A stretch of 64,000 bases of DNA from Pimelobacter simplex (GCF_024662235.1 NZ_CP096276.1:2728001-2792000); one strand, 5' to 3'. Shown: positions 15,676 through 26,460, numbered from the stretch's first letter. Notes: generated from the sequence alone by a model not told the origin. Translations and numbers: made by a program.

Positions 15676-18612
15676 TCACTCCCAGAAGACGCGGTCCACC
15701 ACGGCATGGGCGCGACGGGTCACCCGGAGGTAGTCGTCGAGCAGCCGGTCGGTCTCGACGAGCTGGTAGCCGAGCATGGCCGCGACGGCCCGGCGCTCCA
15801 GCGTCGCCATCGGGAACTGGTCCCCCGGACGGCCCCGCGCGAGGAGCAGCGCGTTGCGGACCCGGGTCGCCATCCGCCACCCGGTGCCGAGGGTCTCGGC
15901 CTCCTCGTGGGTGATCAGGTCGGCCTCGGCGGCCGCGGCGAGGGCGGCGAGCGTCTGCGCCGTCCGGAGCCCCGGTACGGCGGCGCCGTGGCGCAGCTGC
16001 AGCAGCTGGATCGTCCACTCGATGTCGGCCAGTCCCCCGCGGCCGAGCTTGAGGTGCAGGGCCGGGTCGGCACCGCGCGGCAGCCGCTCCTTGTCGACGC
16101 GGCCCTTGATCCGGCGCACCTCGCGCACGGCGTCCTCGTCGAGGCCCTGCTCGGGGTAGCGCAGCGGGTCGATGAGCGCGGTGAACCGCTCGCGCAGGCC
16201 CGGGTCGCCCACGACCGCGTCGGCACGCAGCAGCGCCTGGGCCTCCCACACGTGCGACCACTTCGCGTAATAGGCCGCATAGGCGTCGAGGGTGCGCACC
16301 AGCGGGCCGTTGCGGCCCTCGGGGCGCAGGTCGGCGTCGACGACGAGCGCCGGGTCGGGGCCCGGGGCGCCGAGCACCCGGCGCAGCTCCTCGGCCACCG
16401 CCCGCGCGTACGACGCCGCCTCCTGCGGGTCGGCACCCGCGACCGGTTCGTGCACGAAGAGCACGTCGGCGTCGCTGCCGTAGGACAGCTCGAAGCCGCC
16501 GTAGCGCCCCATCGCGATGACCGCGAGCCGGGTCGGCGCCGCGGTGAGCCCGCGCTGGGCGGCCACGGACTGCTCGGCCACCTGCAGGGTCGCCTCGAGC
16601 GTCGCGTCGGTGAGCCGGGTGAGCGCGAAGCCGACGTCGGCCACGTCGACGAGGCCGAGCACGTCGCCGGCCGCGATCCGCAGCAGCTCGCGCCGGCGGA
16701 CGCCGCGCACCGCCCGGACTGCCTTGTCGCCGCCCTCCTGGCGCCGCGCAGTGGCGACCATCTCGTCGACGAGCGCCGCGGAGCCGAGCGGGGTCAGGTC
16801 CCCGGCGAGCAGGCGGACCCCGGCGGGCTCGCGCTCCAGCAGGTCGGTGCAGTAGCGCGAGGTGCCGAGCAGGTGGGCCAGCCGCTCGGCGGCCTCGCCC
16901 TCGTCGCGCAGCGTGGAGAGGTACCAGGGCGTGCGGCCCAACGCCTCGCTGATCCGGCGGAAGCCGAACAGCCCGCCGTCGGGGTCGGGGCACTCGGCGA
17001 ACCACTGGAGCATCGCGGGCAGCAGCGTGCGCTGGATGGTCGCGGTCCGCGAGACCCCGGCGGTCAGCGCCTCGAGGTTGCGCAGGGCGGCGCCCGGGTC
17101 GGCGTACCCGAGGGCGGAGAGACGGGCACCGGCGGCCTCGGAGGAGAGGCGCACCTCGTCGGACCCGATCCGGGCGACGGCGGAGAGCAGCGGGCGGTAG
17201 AAGATCTTCTGGTGCAGCCGGCTGACCTCGCGGCGGTGGTGCTGCCAGGTGTCGTCGAGCCGCTTCTCGGACTCCTTGAGGAAGCCGAGGCTGCGGCCGA
17301 GCCGGCGCAGCGACGCCTCGTCGGCCGGGACGACGTGCGTGCGCTGGAGGCGGTGGAGCTGGATGCGGTGCTCGAGCTGGCGCAGGAAGGCGTAGGCCCG
17401 GTGCAGCGCCTCGCCGTCCTCGCGGCCGACGTACCCGTTCTCGGTGAGGCGGGCCAGCGCGCTCAGCGTGGTCGGGGGGCGGATCCGCTCGTCGGCCCGG
17501 CCGTGCACGAGCTGGAGCAGCTGGACGGCGAACTCCACGTCGCGCAGGCCGCCGGCGCCGAGCTTGAGCTGGCGGTCGGCCTCCTTGGCGGGGATGTGGT
17601 CGAGCACCCGGCGGCGCATCGCGCGGGCGGCGTCGACGAAGCCCTCGCGGTCGGCGGCCGACCACACCATCGGCGCGACCATCGCGACGAACTCCCTGCC
17701 CAGCGCCAGGTCGCCGGCCACCGGCCGGGCCTTGAGCAGCGCCTGGAACTCCCACTGCTCGGCCCACCGCTCGTAGTAGGCCTGGTGGCTGCTGAGCGTG
17801 CGGCTCAGCGGACCGGCCTTGCCCTCGGGGCGCAGCGCCGCGTCGACCGGCCAGATCGTGCCCTCGGCGGTGTGGTCGGAGCAGACCTGCATCATCTGGG
17901 CCGCGAGCCGCGCGGCGACCCGCTCGTCGCCGTCGTGGACGAAGATCACGTCGACGTCGGAGACGTAGTTGAGCTCGTGCCCGCCGCACTTGCCCATCGC
18001 GATCACGGCCAGGCGCGGACCCTCCGCCTCGGCCCCGATCCGGGCCCGGGCCACCGCGAGCGCCGCGTCGAGCGTGCCCGCGGCGAGGTCGGAGAGCTCG
18101 GCGGCGGCATCGTCGACCGCGAGGTCGTGGGCCAGGTCGCGCGCGGCGAGCCGGAGCAGCTGGCGGCGGTACTCCACCCGCAGCGCGTCGACCGCCTCGC
18201 GGTCCGGCAGCCCCGTGACCGCGTCGAGCAGCGCCGCCCGCATGGCGTACGCCGCCGGCCGGGTCGAGCCCAGCGCCGGGTCGGTCAGCTCGCGCCAGTG
18301 CTCCGGGTGGTGACCGAGGTGCTCGGCCAGCGCGGCGCTCGCGCCGAGCACCGACAGCAGCCGCATCGCGGTGCCCTCGTCCTCGCGCACGGCACGCACC
18401 AGCGCGGCGCGCTCGTCCTCGCCCTGCTGCTCCCCCGCGGCGTCGGCGAGCCGGACCAGCCCGCGCAGCGCGGCGTCCGGGTCCGCCGTACGGCCGAGGT
18501 AGGCGAGCAGGTCCGCCGCCCCCGGGCCGAGCTCGGCCAACCCGGCCTGGGCTCCGTCGAGGTCGACGAAGCCGAGGCGGATGAGCTCGGTGCGCGGGGT
18601 GGCGCGGGGCAT
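15676..18612 (-). CDS. glnE: Bifunctional glutamine synthetase adenylyltransferase/deadenylyltransferase
   Basis: Adds and removes AMP on glutamine synthetase to tune nitrogen assimilation; 978 aa, the full two-half architecture. Both nucleotidyltransferase cores keep their acidic motifs: NYVSDVDVIFVHDGD near residue 221 (deadenylylase half) and SYGSDADVLFVHEP near residue 711 (adenylylase half). The inter-domain segments (LKLGAGGLRDVEFAVQLLQL and LKLGRGGLADIEWTIQLLQL) are repeated, showing the ancestral duplication. The ATG at 18612 lies 17 bp past the glnA2 stop, so the genes are an operon, the same pairing as in mycobacteria. A strong terminator follows. Confidence 0.96.
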   Translation of the reverse strand: MPRATPRTELIRLGFVDLDGAQAGLAELGPGAADLLAYLGRTADPDAALRGLVRLADAAGEQQGEDERAALVRAVREDEGTAMRLLSVLGASAALAEHLGHHPEHWRELTDPALGSTRPAAYAMRAALLDAVTGLPDREAVDALRVEYRRQLLRLAARDLAHDLAVDDAAAELSDLAAGTLDAALAVARARIGAEAEGPRLAVIAMGKCGGHELNYVSDVDVIFVHDGDERVAARLAAQMMQVCSDHTAEGTIWPVDAALRPEGKAGPLSRTLSSHQAYYERWAEQWEFQALLKARPVAGDLALGREFVAMVAPMVWSAADREGFVDAARAMRRRVLDHIPAKEADRQLKLGAGGLRDVEFAVQLLQLVHGRADERIRPPTTLSALARLTENGYVGREDGEALHRAYAFLRQLEHRIQLHRLQRTHVVPADEASLRRLGRSLGFLKESEKRLDDTWQHHRREVSRLHQKIFYRPLLSAVARIGSDEVRLSSEAAGARLSALGYADPGAALRNLEALTAGVSRTATIQRTLLPAMLQWFAECPDPDGGLFGFRRISEALGRTPWYLSTLRDEGEAAERLAHLLGTSRYCTDLLEREPAGVRLLAGDLTPLGSAALVDEMVATARRQEGGDKAVRAVRGVRRRELLRIAAGDVLGLVDVADVGFALTRLTDATLEATLQVAEQSVAAQRGLTAAPTRLAVIAMGRYGGFELSYGSDADVLFVHEPVAGADPQEAASYARAVAEELRRVLGAPGPDPALVVDADLRPEGRNGPLVRTLDAYAAYYAKWSHVWEAQALLRADAVVGDPGLRERFTALIDPLRYPEQGLDEDAVREVRRIKGRVDKERLPRGADPALHLKLGRGGLADIEWTIQLLQLRHGAAVPGLRTAQTLAALAAAAEADLITHEEAETLGTGWRMATRVRNALLLARGRPGDQFPMATLERRAVAAMLGYQLVETDRLLDDYLRVTRRAHAVVDRVFWE

Positions 18613-18629
18613 CGGCGTGGGCGTCGGGC

Positions 18630-19970
18630 TCAGAGGACGGGAAGCATCCGGTCGCGCTCGAACACCGAGACCTGGCCGCGGTACTCGTCCCACTCCGCGC
18701 GCTTGTTGCGCAGGAAGTAGTCGAAGACCTGCTCGCCCAGCGTCTCGGCGAGGAGCTCGGAGCGCTCGGCGACGACGATCGCCTCGTGCAGGCTCTTGGG
18801 CAGCGGCTCGATGCCGAGGCTGCGCCGCTCGCGCTCGGTGAGCGCCCAGACGTCGTCCTCGGCCTCGCGCGGGAGCTCGTAGTCGTTCTCGATGCCCTTG
18901 AGCCCGGCGGCCAGCACGGCGGCGTAGGCCAGGTAGGGATTGCACGCGGAGTCGACGCTGCGCAGCTCGATGCGGGTCGACTGCCCCTTGAGCGGCTTGT
19001 ACATCGGCACCCGGATCATCGCGGAGCGGTTGTTGTGCCCCCAGCAGATGTACGACGGCGCCTCGCCCCCGAACATCATCCGCTTGTAGGAGTTGACCCA
19101 CTGGTTGGTCACCACGCTGATCTCGCTGGCGTGCTTGAGCACCCCGGCGATGAACTGGCGGCCGGTCTTGGAGAGCTGGTACTCCGCGCCCGCCTCGTAG
19201 AAGGCGTTCTGGTCGCCCTCGAAGAGCGACACGTGGGTGTGCATGCCGGAACCGGGGTGGTCGGTGAACGGCTTGGGCATGAACGTCGCCCAGATCCCCT
19301 GGTTGAGCGCGACCTCCCGGATCACCGTGCGGAAGGTCATGATGTTGTCGGCGGTGGTGAGCGCGTCGGCGTACCGCAGGTCGATCTCCTGCTGGCCCGG
19401 GCCGCCCTCGTGGTGGCTGAACTCCACCGAGATGCCCATCGCCTCGAGCATCGTGATCGCCTCGCGCCGGAAGTCCGAGCCGTGCGAGTGGGCGGCGTGG
19501 TCGAAGTAGCCGCTGCGGTCGATCGGCACCGGCTCGACACCCGGCTGCGGCTCGTCCTTGAACAGGTAGAACTCGATCTCGGGGTGGGTGTAGAAGGTGA
19601 ACCCCTGCTCGGCGGCCTTGCCCAGCGTCCGCTTGAGCACGTTGCGCGGGTCGGCGTAGGACGCCGAGCCGTCGGGCATCACGATGTCGCAGAACATCCG
19701 CGCGGTCGCCGGACCCTCCATGCTGCGCCACGGCAGGATCTGGAAGGTCGTCGGGTCGGGCAGCGCCAGCATGTCGGCCTCGTAGACCCGCGCGAAGCCC
19801 TCGATCGCCGAGCCGTCGAAGCCGATCCCCTCGGAGAAGGCGCCCTCGAGCTCGGCCGGAGCGACGGCGACGGACTTGAGGAAGCCCAGCACGTCGGTGA
19901 ACCAGAGCCGGACGAACCGGACGTCGCGCTCCTCGAGCGCGCGGAGAACGAAGTCCTCTTGCTTACCCAT
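18630..19970 (-). CDS. glnA2: Type I glutamine synthetase, GlnA2-like
   Basis: ATP-dependent ligation of ammonia to glutamate, 446 aa. Recognised by VRFVRLWFTDVLGFLKSVA, the catalytic THPEIEFYLF, EFSHHEGGPGQQEIDLRYAD, PKPFTDHPGSGMHTHVSLFEG, and RIELRSVDSACNPYLAYAA. The ATG at 19970 is taken because AGGG stands seven bases before it and the length then equals mycobacterial GlnA2; a GTG six bases upstream is possible. Near the C-terminus NDYELP aligns with the adenylylation loop of type I-beta enzymes, so control by the adjacent GlnE is possible. The main GlnA1 gene is not in the window. Almost its entire 5' region is a long palindrome. Confidence 0.94.
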   Translation of the reverse strand: MGKQEDFVLRALEERDVRFVRLWFTDVLGFLKSVAVAPAELEGAFSEGIGFDGSAIEGFARVYEADMLALPDPTTFQILPWRSMEGPATARMFCDIVMPDGSASYADPRNVLKRTLGKAAEQGFTFYTHPEIEFYLFKDEPQPGVEPVPIDRSGYFDHAAHSHGSDFRREAITMLEAMGISVEFSHHEGGPGQQEIDLRYADALTTADNIMTFRTVIREVALNQGIWATFMPKPFTDHPGSGMHTHVSLFEGDQNAFYEAGAEYQLSKTGRQFIAGVLKHASEISVVTNQWVNSYKRMMFGGEAPSYICWGHNNRSAMIRVPMYKPLKGQSTRIELRSVDSACNPYLAYAAVLAAGLKGIENDYELPREAEDDVWALTERERRSLGIEPLPKSLHEAIVVAERSELLAETLGEQVFDYFLRNKRAEWDEYRGQVSVFERDRMLPVL

Positions 19971-19982
19971 GGGCACACCCTA

Positions 19983-20143
19983 GGGGGTGTCGGTCTCCTG
20001 GGCGCCGTCGCGAGCGGTGTTTGCGGCCGATCTGGCAAGGCGGAGGAGCGAAGGCGGGCCGGAGGGCCCGTCGAGTCTCCGACAACGCCGCCAGATCGAG
20101 TCGCAAACGCCGCGCAGCAGGCGACCAGGAGACCGACACCCCC
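19983..20143. repeat. 161-bp imperfect palindrome with 19-bp perfect outer arms
   Basis: GGGGGTGTCGGTCTCCTGG (19983-20001) is the exact reverse complement of 20125-20143. Inside, further blocks pair: the GCGGTGTTTGCG side with CGCAAACGCCGC, CGATCTGGC with GCCAGATCG, and at the centre CGGGCC-GGAG-GGCCCG. The whole spacer between the HTH-regulator stop and the glnA2 start is therefore one long stem-capable element. It could be a MITE or REP-like mobile repeat, a terminator, or a structured leader of glnA2. No ORF of note lies inside. Confidence 0.8.
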
Positions 20144-20818
20144 TCAAGGCGTGCGTGTTTCGGGCAGGAGTCGGACACAGCAGCCAGGCCCCGGCGGGAC
20201 CGCCGCGACGGTGCTCCCCGTACCACCGAGGCGACCTGCCAGACCCGTGACGAAGGCGCGGTTGACGCCGCAGACCAGGTCGCGGTGACCCGCGGCCAGC
20301 AGGTCGAAGGGGCAGTTGGTCAGCTCGACGGCACCGTCCTGGTCCGCCCGCGGCTCGTAGCCGAGCGGCACCAGGGCCTCGGCCAGCGTGGCCTCCCCGG
20401 CGTTCCCGGCGACCTGGTCGGCGGCATGGTCGGCCGCGGCGGTGAGCGCGGCGCTCATCGGCGTCCCGGCCAGCGCGCGCTCGGCGGCGTCGGCGAGCAC
20501 CTGCCCGGCCAGGTCGTAGCGCCGGCTCGGGACGCTGACCACCAGCTCGCGCCGGGCGCGCCGGTAGAGCTTGGCCGGGCGGCCCGCGCCGGGACCGGTA
20601 CGGCCGGTGAGCCGGCGGAACTCGGTGACGAGCAGGCCCTCGTCGACCAGGCGCTCGAGGTGGAACTTCGCCGTGTGCCGGGGTACGTCGACCCCGCTCG
20701 CCGCCTGGTCCCGGCTCACCGCGCCGGGCTGCTCGGCGACGAACCGGTAGAGCGCCCGTCGTACCGGGTCGGCCAGGCTGCCGACCCGCGCGACCCGTCG
20801 TCCGAACGCCTCGTCCAT
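20144..20818 (-). CDS. HTH transcriptional regulator with C-terminal cysteine cluster (SufR/ArsR-like)
   Basis: 224 aa. The N-terminal winged helix (DPVRRALYRFVAEQPGAVSR, DVPRHTAKFHLERLVDEGLL) is ArsR/DeoR-like. The last ~65 residues hold four cysteines in the order NCPFDLLAAGH, DLVCGVN and PGCCVRL, resembling the Fe-S ligand region of SufR-type regulators, so a metal or Fe-S sensor is likely. No suf genes lie nearby. The ATG at 20818 is chosen for GGAGGGGG upstream; a GTG at 20863 is weaker. It is divergent from a small membrane protein gene that it may control. The long palindrome begins immediately after its stop. Confidence 0.75.
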   Translation of the reverse strand: MDEAFGRRVARVGSLADPVRRALYRFVAEQPGAVSRDQAASGVDVPRHTAKFHLERLVDEGLLVTEFRRLTGRTGPGAGRPAKLYRRARRELVVSVPSRRYDLAGQVLADAAERALAGTPMSAALTAAADHAADQVAGNAGEATLAEALVPLGYEPRADQDGAVELTNCPFDLLAAGHRDLVCGVNRAFVTGLAGRLGGTGSTVAAVPPGPGCCVRLLPETRTP

Positions 20819-20868
20819 GGCTCGGTCCCCCTCCAGGCTCCCGCTCGAGTTTCTAGCGGACACGAGTC

Positions 20869-20897
20869 TTGTCGAAAGATCGGCCCAGGTCTACCGT
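20869..20897 (+). promoter_or_regulatory. Putative promoter of the small membrane protein gene
   Basis: TTGTCG (20869-20874), 17-bp spacer, then TACCGT (20892-20897): good sigma-70-type geometry, about 45 bp before the start. Just downstream GTCCCTT-ACA-AAAGGAC is an imperfect inverted repeat that could be an operator for the divergent HTH regulator. Confidence 0.4.
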
Positions 20898-20945
20898 CAA
20901 AGGTGATGTCCCTTACAAAAGGACCGCTCGAGAAAGGGGCCAGCC

Positions 20946-21410
20946 ATGGCCAGCACCCACGCGTGGGACTCCCTGTCCCACGACATGCGCGAGGAGATGC
21001 ACGACCTCACGCACTTCGCCACCATCGACGCCGCTCACCAGGGCCGCGTGGCCCTCTGGGCGACCTTCACCGTGCTCCCCCTGCTGTGGGGGCTCGACAT
21101 GATGACCCACCTCGTGACGGACAGCGCCACGTGGGAGGCCACCATCGCGACCTGGACCAACAACCTGCTGCCGGGCAACGCGGCCGACGCCGTGGTGTGG
21201 ATCGGTGCGATCACGGTCCTCGCCGGACTGCTCGTCGCCGCCATGCCGCACCTCGGCGGCGACGTGCTCGGCGTCTGGTTCGTGCTCCTCGCCGCCAACC
21301 TGTTCAGCGTCGACCAGATGGCCTACCAGGCCGTCGGCATGGTGGCGCTGGCGATCTGCAGCTTCGCGATGGCGCGGATGATGCGCGGCGACCACCGCCG
21401 GGAGGCCTAG
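20946..21410 (+). CDS. Small four-helix membrane protein, unknown function
   Basis: 154 aa. After a His/Asp-rich N-terminus (MREEMHDLTHFATIDAAHQG) come about four hydrophobic segments (residues ~35-55, 82-102, 106-122, 124-143) and a basic tail (RMMRGDHRREA). It resembles the SPW-repeat type of actinobacterial membrane protein in size and layout, but that is not established here. Ribosome site GAAAGGGG. It lies divergent from the cysteine-bearing regulator. Its TAG stop overlaps that of the convergent acyltransferase-like gene through a shared CTAG. Confidence 0.7.
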   Translation: MASTHAWDSLSHDMREEMHDLTHFATIDAAHQGRVALWATFTVLPLLWGLDMMTHLVTDSATWEATIATWTNNLLPGNAADAVVWIGAITVLAGLLVAAMPHLGGDVLGVWFVLLAANLFSVDQMAYQAVGMVALAICSFAMARMMRGDHRREA

Positions 21411-22081
21411 GCGGAGCGCCGGACCCAGTCGGTCGGGAGGGCGATGCCGTCGAGCCCGATGCCCTGGTAGATCAGCCGGTACGCGTCCGGGTCGGCCTGG
21501 CGCTGCCGCTCGAACATCCGGTGCAGGTTCGCCCACAGCGGGGTGCTGGTCGCGGAGCCCAGGTACTCCCCCGTGGAGGTCGCGGGGAGCACCTGGGTCT
21601 GCAGCCCCAGCGCCGAGAGCAGGCGCCGCGCGCCCGAGTCCATGATCATCACGACGAACTCGATGCCGTTGGCGAACGCCGCCGTGACGATGCCGTGGTA
21701 GAGCGCGGCGGCGCAGAGCCCGCCCCGCCCCGACCCCGGCCGTACGGCGATCGTGGCGATGTCCCAGGTCTTGGCCACGTCGACGCCGGCCGAGCGCGCC
21801 GAGCGGAGCCCGTCGACGCCCCACGGCTCGCGTGCGGTGTCGTTGAGCGTCTTGAGGCCGGCCGGCCCGGGCTCGATGATGCGGGCCGTCGCGACGGCCT
21901 GGTCGTTCTCGTCGAGCACCGTCATGAATCCGGTGGCGCCGAGGTAGGGGCCGTACTCACGGTCCATCTCGTCGGCGGTGTTGCCGTAGGTGGCGAGGAA
22001 GACGTCGGCCTCGCACCGCAGGGCGGCGGCGAGCTCGGCGCCGACGGGATCGAGGACGAAGCGCAGGGGGGCGGCGTTCAT
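21407..22081 (-). CDS. GNAT-fold N-acyltransferase, autoinducer-synthase-like
   Basis: 224 aa. The arrangement RCEADVF, DEMDREYGPYLGA, FMTVLDENDQAVATARIIEP, followed by a central WDIATIAVRPGSGRGGLCAA, fits the fold shared by N-acyl amino acid synthases (FeeM group), LuxI-type synthases and GNAT acetyltransferases. The acidic residues before the strand and the ATARII segment are where LuxI-like enzymes keep substrate contacts. The ATG overlaps the stop of the membrane GGDEF-EAL gene (ATGA), so the two are translated together. The product could be an acylated small molecule. A plain GNAT acetyltransferase is the alternative. The substrate is unknown. Confidence 0.65.
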   Translation of the reverse strand: MNAAPLRFVLDPVGAELAAALRCEADVFLATYGNTADEMDREYGPYLGATGFMTVLDENDQAVATARIIEPGPAGLKTLNDTAREPWGVDGLRSARSAGVDVAKTWDIATIAVRPGSGRGGLCAAALYHGIVTAAFANGIEFVVMIMDSGARRLLSALGLQTQVLPATSTGEYLGSATSTPLWANLHRMFERQRQADPDAYRLIYQGIGLDGIALPTDWVRRSA

Positions 22082-24354
22082 CCCTGCATCATCACCGCGG
22101 CTTCGCCGGCACGCCAATGCCGGACCCACGCGTCGATCTCGGTCGGCGGCATCGGGCGGGCCACGTGGTAGCCCTGGACCGTGTCGATGCCCATCTCGGC
22201 GAGGGCCACGAGGTCCGCGGCGTTCTCGACGCCCTCGGCCACGATCCGCATGTCGAGGGCGTGGGCGAGCTGGATCGTGGAGGCCACGATCTCGCGGCTG
22301 CGGGCGTCCTCGGCGACGTTGCGGATCAGCGAGCGGTCGATCTTGAGCTCCTGGACCGGCAGGTTGCGCAGGTAGGTCAGCGACGAGAAGCCGGTGCCGT
22401 AGTCGTCGATCGAGACCTGGACGCCGTGCTCGCGCAGGCCGAGCAGCACCTCACGGGTGTGGTGCGGGTCGGCGAGGAAGGAGTCCTCGGTGATCTCCAG
22501 GACCAGGCCCTCGGCCGGCACCTGGTGCTCCTCGATCGCGGCGTAGAGCTGGGGCAGGAAGGCCTGGCCGAGCAGCTCGGTGGGCGCGCAGTTGATCGCC
22601 ACCCGCAGGTCGACGCCCGCGTCGAGCCGGCGCCGGTGGTCGTGCACCGCCTGGCGCGCGATGGTCTGGGAGAGGGTGGTCATCAGCCCCGCCCGGCGCG
22701 CGGCCGGGAGGAACGAGACCGGGCTGATCACGCCCTGCACCGGGTGCCGCCAGCGCACGAGCGCCTCGACGCCGGAGATCCGCATGGAGGCGACGTCGAG
22801 CTGCGGCTGGTACCAGACCTCGATCTGGCCGTCGGCGATCCCCTTGCGCAGCTCCTCGGCGAGCTGGAGGCGGGAGCGGGAGAAGTCGTCGAGCTCGACG
22901 TCGTAGAGCGCGGCGCCCATGCTCGTCGCCTTGGCCTGGTACATCGCGACGTCGGCGCGGCGCAGCATCTCGCCGCTGCCCTGCTCGTCGGGCCCGGCGA
23001 CGGTGATGCCGATCGAGCCGGACGGGCAGATCTCGATGCCGTCGACCGAGACCGGCTTGCCCAGCTCGCGCAGGACGTTGTGCGCGGTCTCCATCAGCTC
23101 GATCTCGTCGCAGCCGGGCACGATGATCGCGAACTCGTCGCCGCCGAGGCGCGCGACGACGTCGCGCGGCCCGAGGGCCTCGCGCATCCGCAGCGCCACC
23201 AGGCGCAGCACGGTGTCGCCGACCTGGTGCCCGAGCGCGTCGTTGATCTCCTTGAAGCCGTCGAGGTCGAGCAGCATCAGCGCGAGCGGCTCGCGGGCGG
23301 CGATGCTGTCCTCGAGGCGCACCCGCACCGCCCGCCGGTTGGGCAGCTTGGTCAGGTCGTCGGTGCGGGACAGGGCGAACGCCTCGGTCGCCCGGTTGGC
23401 GTCGCGCAGGGCCAGGCCCATCCGCCAGGCCACGGTGACCATGGTGAGCACCGCCGGCGGCACCGTGTAGTAGGCGAGCTCGTCGTCGGGACGCAGCATC
23501 AGCACCGCGGTCGCGACGGCGCCCGCGGCGACGAGGACCGTCGTACCGGCGGCCTTGGGGACGGTCCGGATGACCGACGTGGGCGGCCGGCACGCGGCGG
23601 TGACGAGCAGCGCGAAGGCGCCACCCCAGAGCGCGATGCTGACGTTGCCGAAGTCGTAGGTGCTCGCCGAGGCCTGGAGCGCGAAGGCCGAGTCCGCGGC
23701 GGCCAGCAGCACGAACGCGACGCCGAGCATGACCGACTTGCCCAGGTCGGTGCGCGCGAGCAGGAGGGACTGGCCGAGCACGGCCAGCGCCAGCACCAGG
23801 TCGGCCAGCGGGTAGATCAGCGCCAGCAGCAGCGGGACGCCCTCCTGCCCCGAGGCGAGCCGGATCGGCGTGACGAGCAGGAGCGAGGCCACGCAGGAGG
23901 TGCCGCCGCAGATGACGGCGATGTCGAGCCAGCCGCGGGTGGGCCGCAGCTGGCGCCGGTCGACGTCGAGCATGAGGTAGCCGGCCATGCCCAGGTAGGA
24001 CATCAGGAAGAACCACTCACCGGTCGCCGGGAAGTGGTGCTGCGAGGCCACCCCGCCCGAGTTGACCGACATCGAGCCGATCGCCCACGCGGTCACCGCG
24101 GCCAGCAGCAGGAGGAGCCCGGCCCGGCGCCCGGCGTAAAGGCGGACGGCGAGGGCCAGCCGCAGCACCAGCATCGGGAAGAAGACGGTCAGGGTCGCCA
24201 GCAGGATCGTCTGGCTCGTCTGGTGGGTCGCCGACGCGGCGACCTGGTTGGCCAGCAGCCCGAAGATCAGCCAGCCCCACGAGGCGTACGCCACCACCCG
24301 CTCGGCGGTGGCGACCCGGGGAGCCCCCGAGGCGGTGGCAGTCCTGCGGCCCAC
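22078..24354 (-). CDS. Membrane GGDEF-EAL cyclic-di-GMP protein
   Basis: 758 aa. About nine hydrophobic segments fill residues ~20-320 (GWLIFGLLANQVAAS onward), then the GGDEF domain (SRTDDLTKLPNRRAVRVRL, intact RLGGDEFAIIVPG near residue 399) and the EAL domain (ISGVEALVRWRHP, LEITEDSFL, IDDYGTGFSSLTYLRNLP). Both active sites look intact. The membrane part probably senses a ligand or membrane state; no named sensor family is assigned. GTG start with GGGAGG 12 bases upstream. It is the first gene of a coupled pair with the acyltransferase-like gene. Confidence 0.9.
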   Translation of the reverse strand: MGRRTATASGAPRVATAERVVAYASWGWLIFGLLANQVAASATHQTSQTILLATLTVFFPMLVLRLALAVRLYAGRRAGLLLLLAAVTAWAIGSMSVNSGGVASQHHFPATGEWFFLMSYLGMAGYLMLDVDRRQLRPTRGWLDIAVICGGTSCVASLLLVTPIRLASGQEGVPLLLALIYPLADLVLALAVLGQSLLLARTDLGKSVMLGVAFVLLAAADSAFALQASASTYDFGNVSIALWGGAFALLVTAACRPPTSVIRTVPKAAGTTVLVAAGAVATAVLMLRPDDELAYYTVPPAVLTMVTVAWRMGLALRDANRATEAFALSRTDDLTKLPNRRAVRVRLEDSIAAREPLALMLLDLDGFKEINDALGHQVGDTVLRLVALRMREALGPRDVVARLGGDEFAIIVPGCDEIELMETAHNVLRELGKPVSVDGIEICPSGSIGITVAGPDEQGSGEMLRRADVAMYQAKATSMGAALYDVELDDFSRSRLQLAEELRKGIADGQIEVWYQPQLDVASMRISGVEALVRWRHPVQGVISPVSFLPAARRAGLMTTLSQTIARQAVHDHRRRLDAGVDLRVAINCAPTELLGQAFLPQLYAAIEEHQVPAEGLVLEITEDSFLADPHHTREVLLGLREHGVQVSIDDYGTGFSSLTYLRNLPVQELKIDRSLIRNVAEDARSREIVASTIQLAHALDMRIVAEGVENAADLVALAEMGIDTVQGYHVARPMPPTEIDAWVRHWRAGEAAVMMQG

Positions 24355-24412
24355 GGCTCGTCGACCTCCCTCGTCCCGTGAACGGGCCCTGGTCAGGCCC
24401 TCGTGTGTCCTG

Positions 24413-24430
24413 TCGGCAGGCGTCTGCCGA
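24413..24430 (-). terminator. Probable nadE terminator
   Basis: TCGGCAG-GCGT-CTGCCGA is a perfect 7-bp stem with a tetraloop, starting three bases after the nadE stop on the minus strand. No T-run follows. Position and symmetry support a terminator. Confidence 0.5.
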
Positions 24431-24433
24431 TCC

Positions 24434-26440
<2,007 letters not shown>

Positions 26441-26444
26441 AGGG

Positions 26445-26460
26445 CGAGTCTAGGGACTCG
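26445..26460. repeat. Hairpin at the junction of the fused sigma gene and nadE
   Basis: CGAGTC-TAGG-GACTCG is a perfect 6-bp stem with a 4-nt loop. It includes the stop codon of the fused sigma gene and ends five bases before the nadE GTG. It could attenuate read-through or gate nadE translation. A weak terminator is the simpler reading. Confidence 0.4.
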
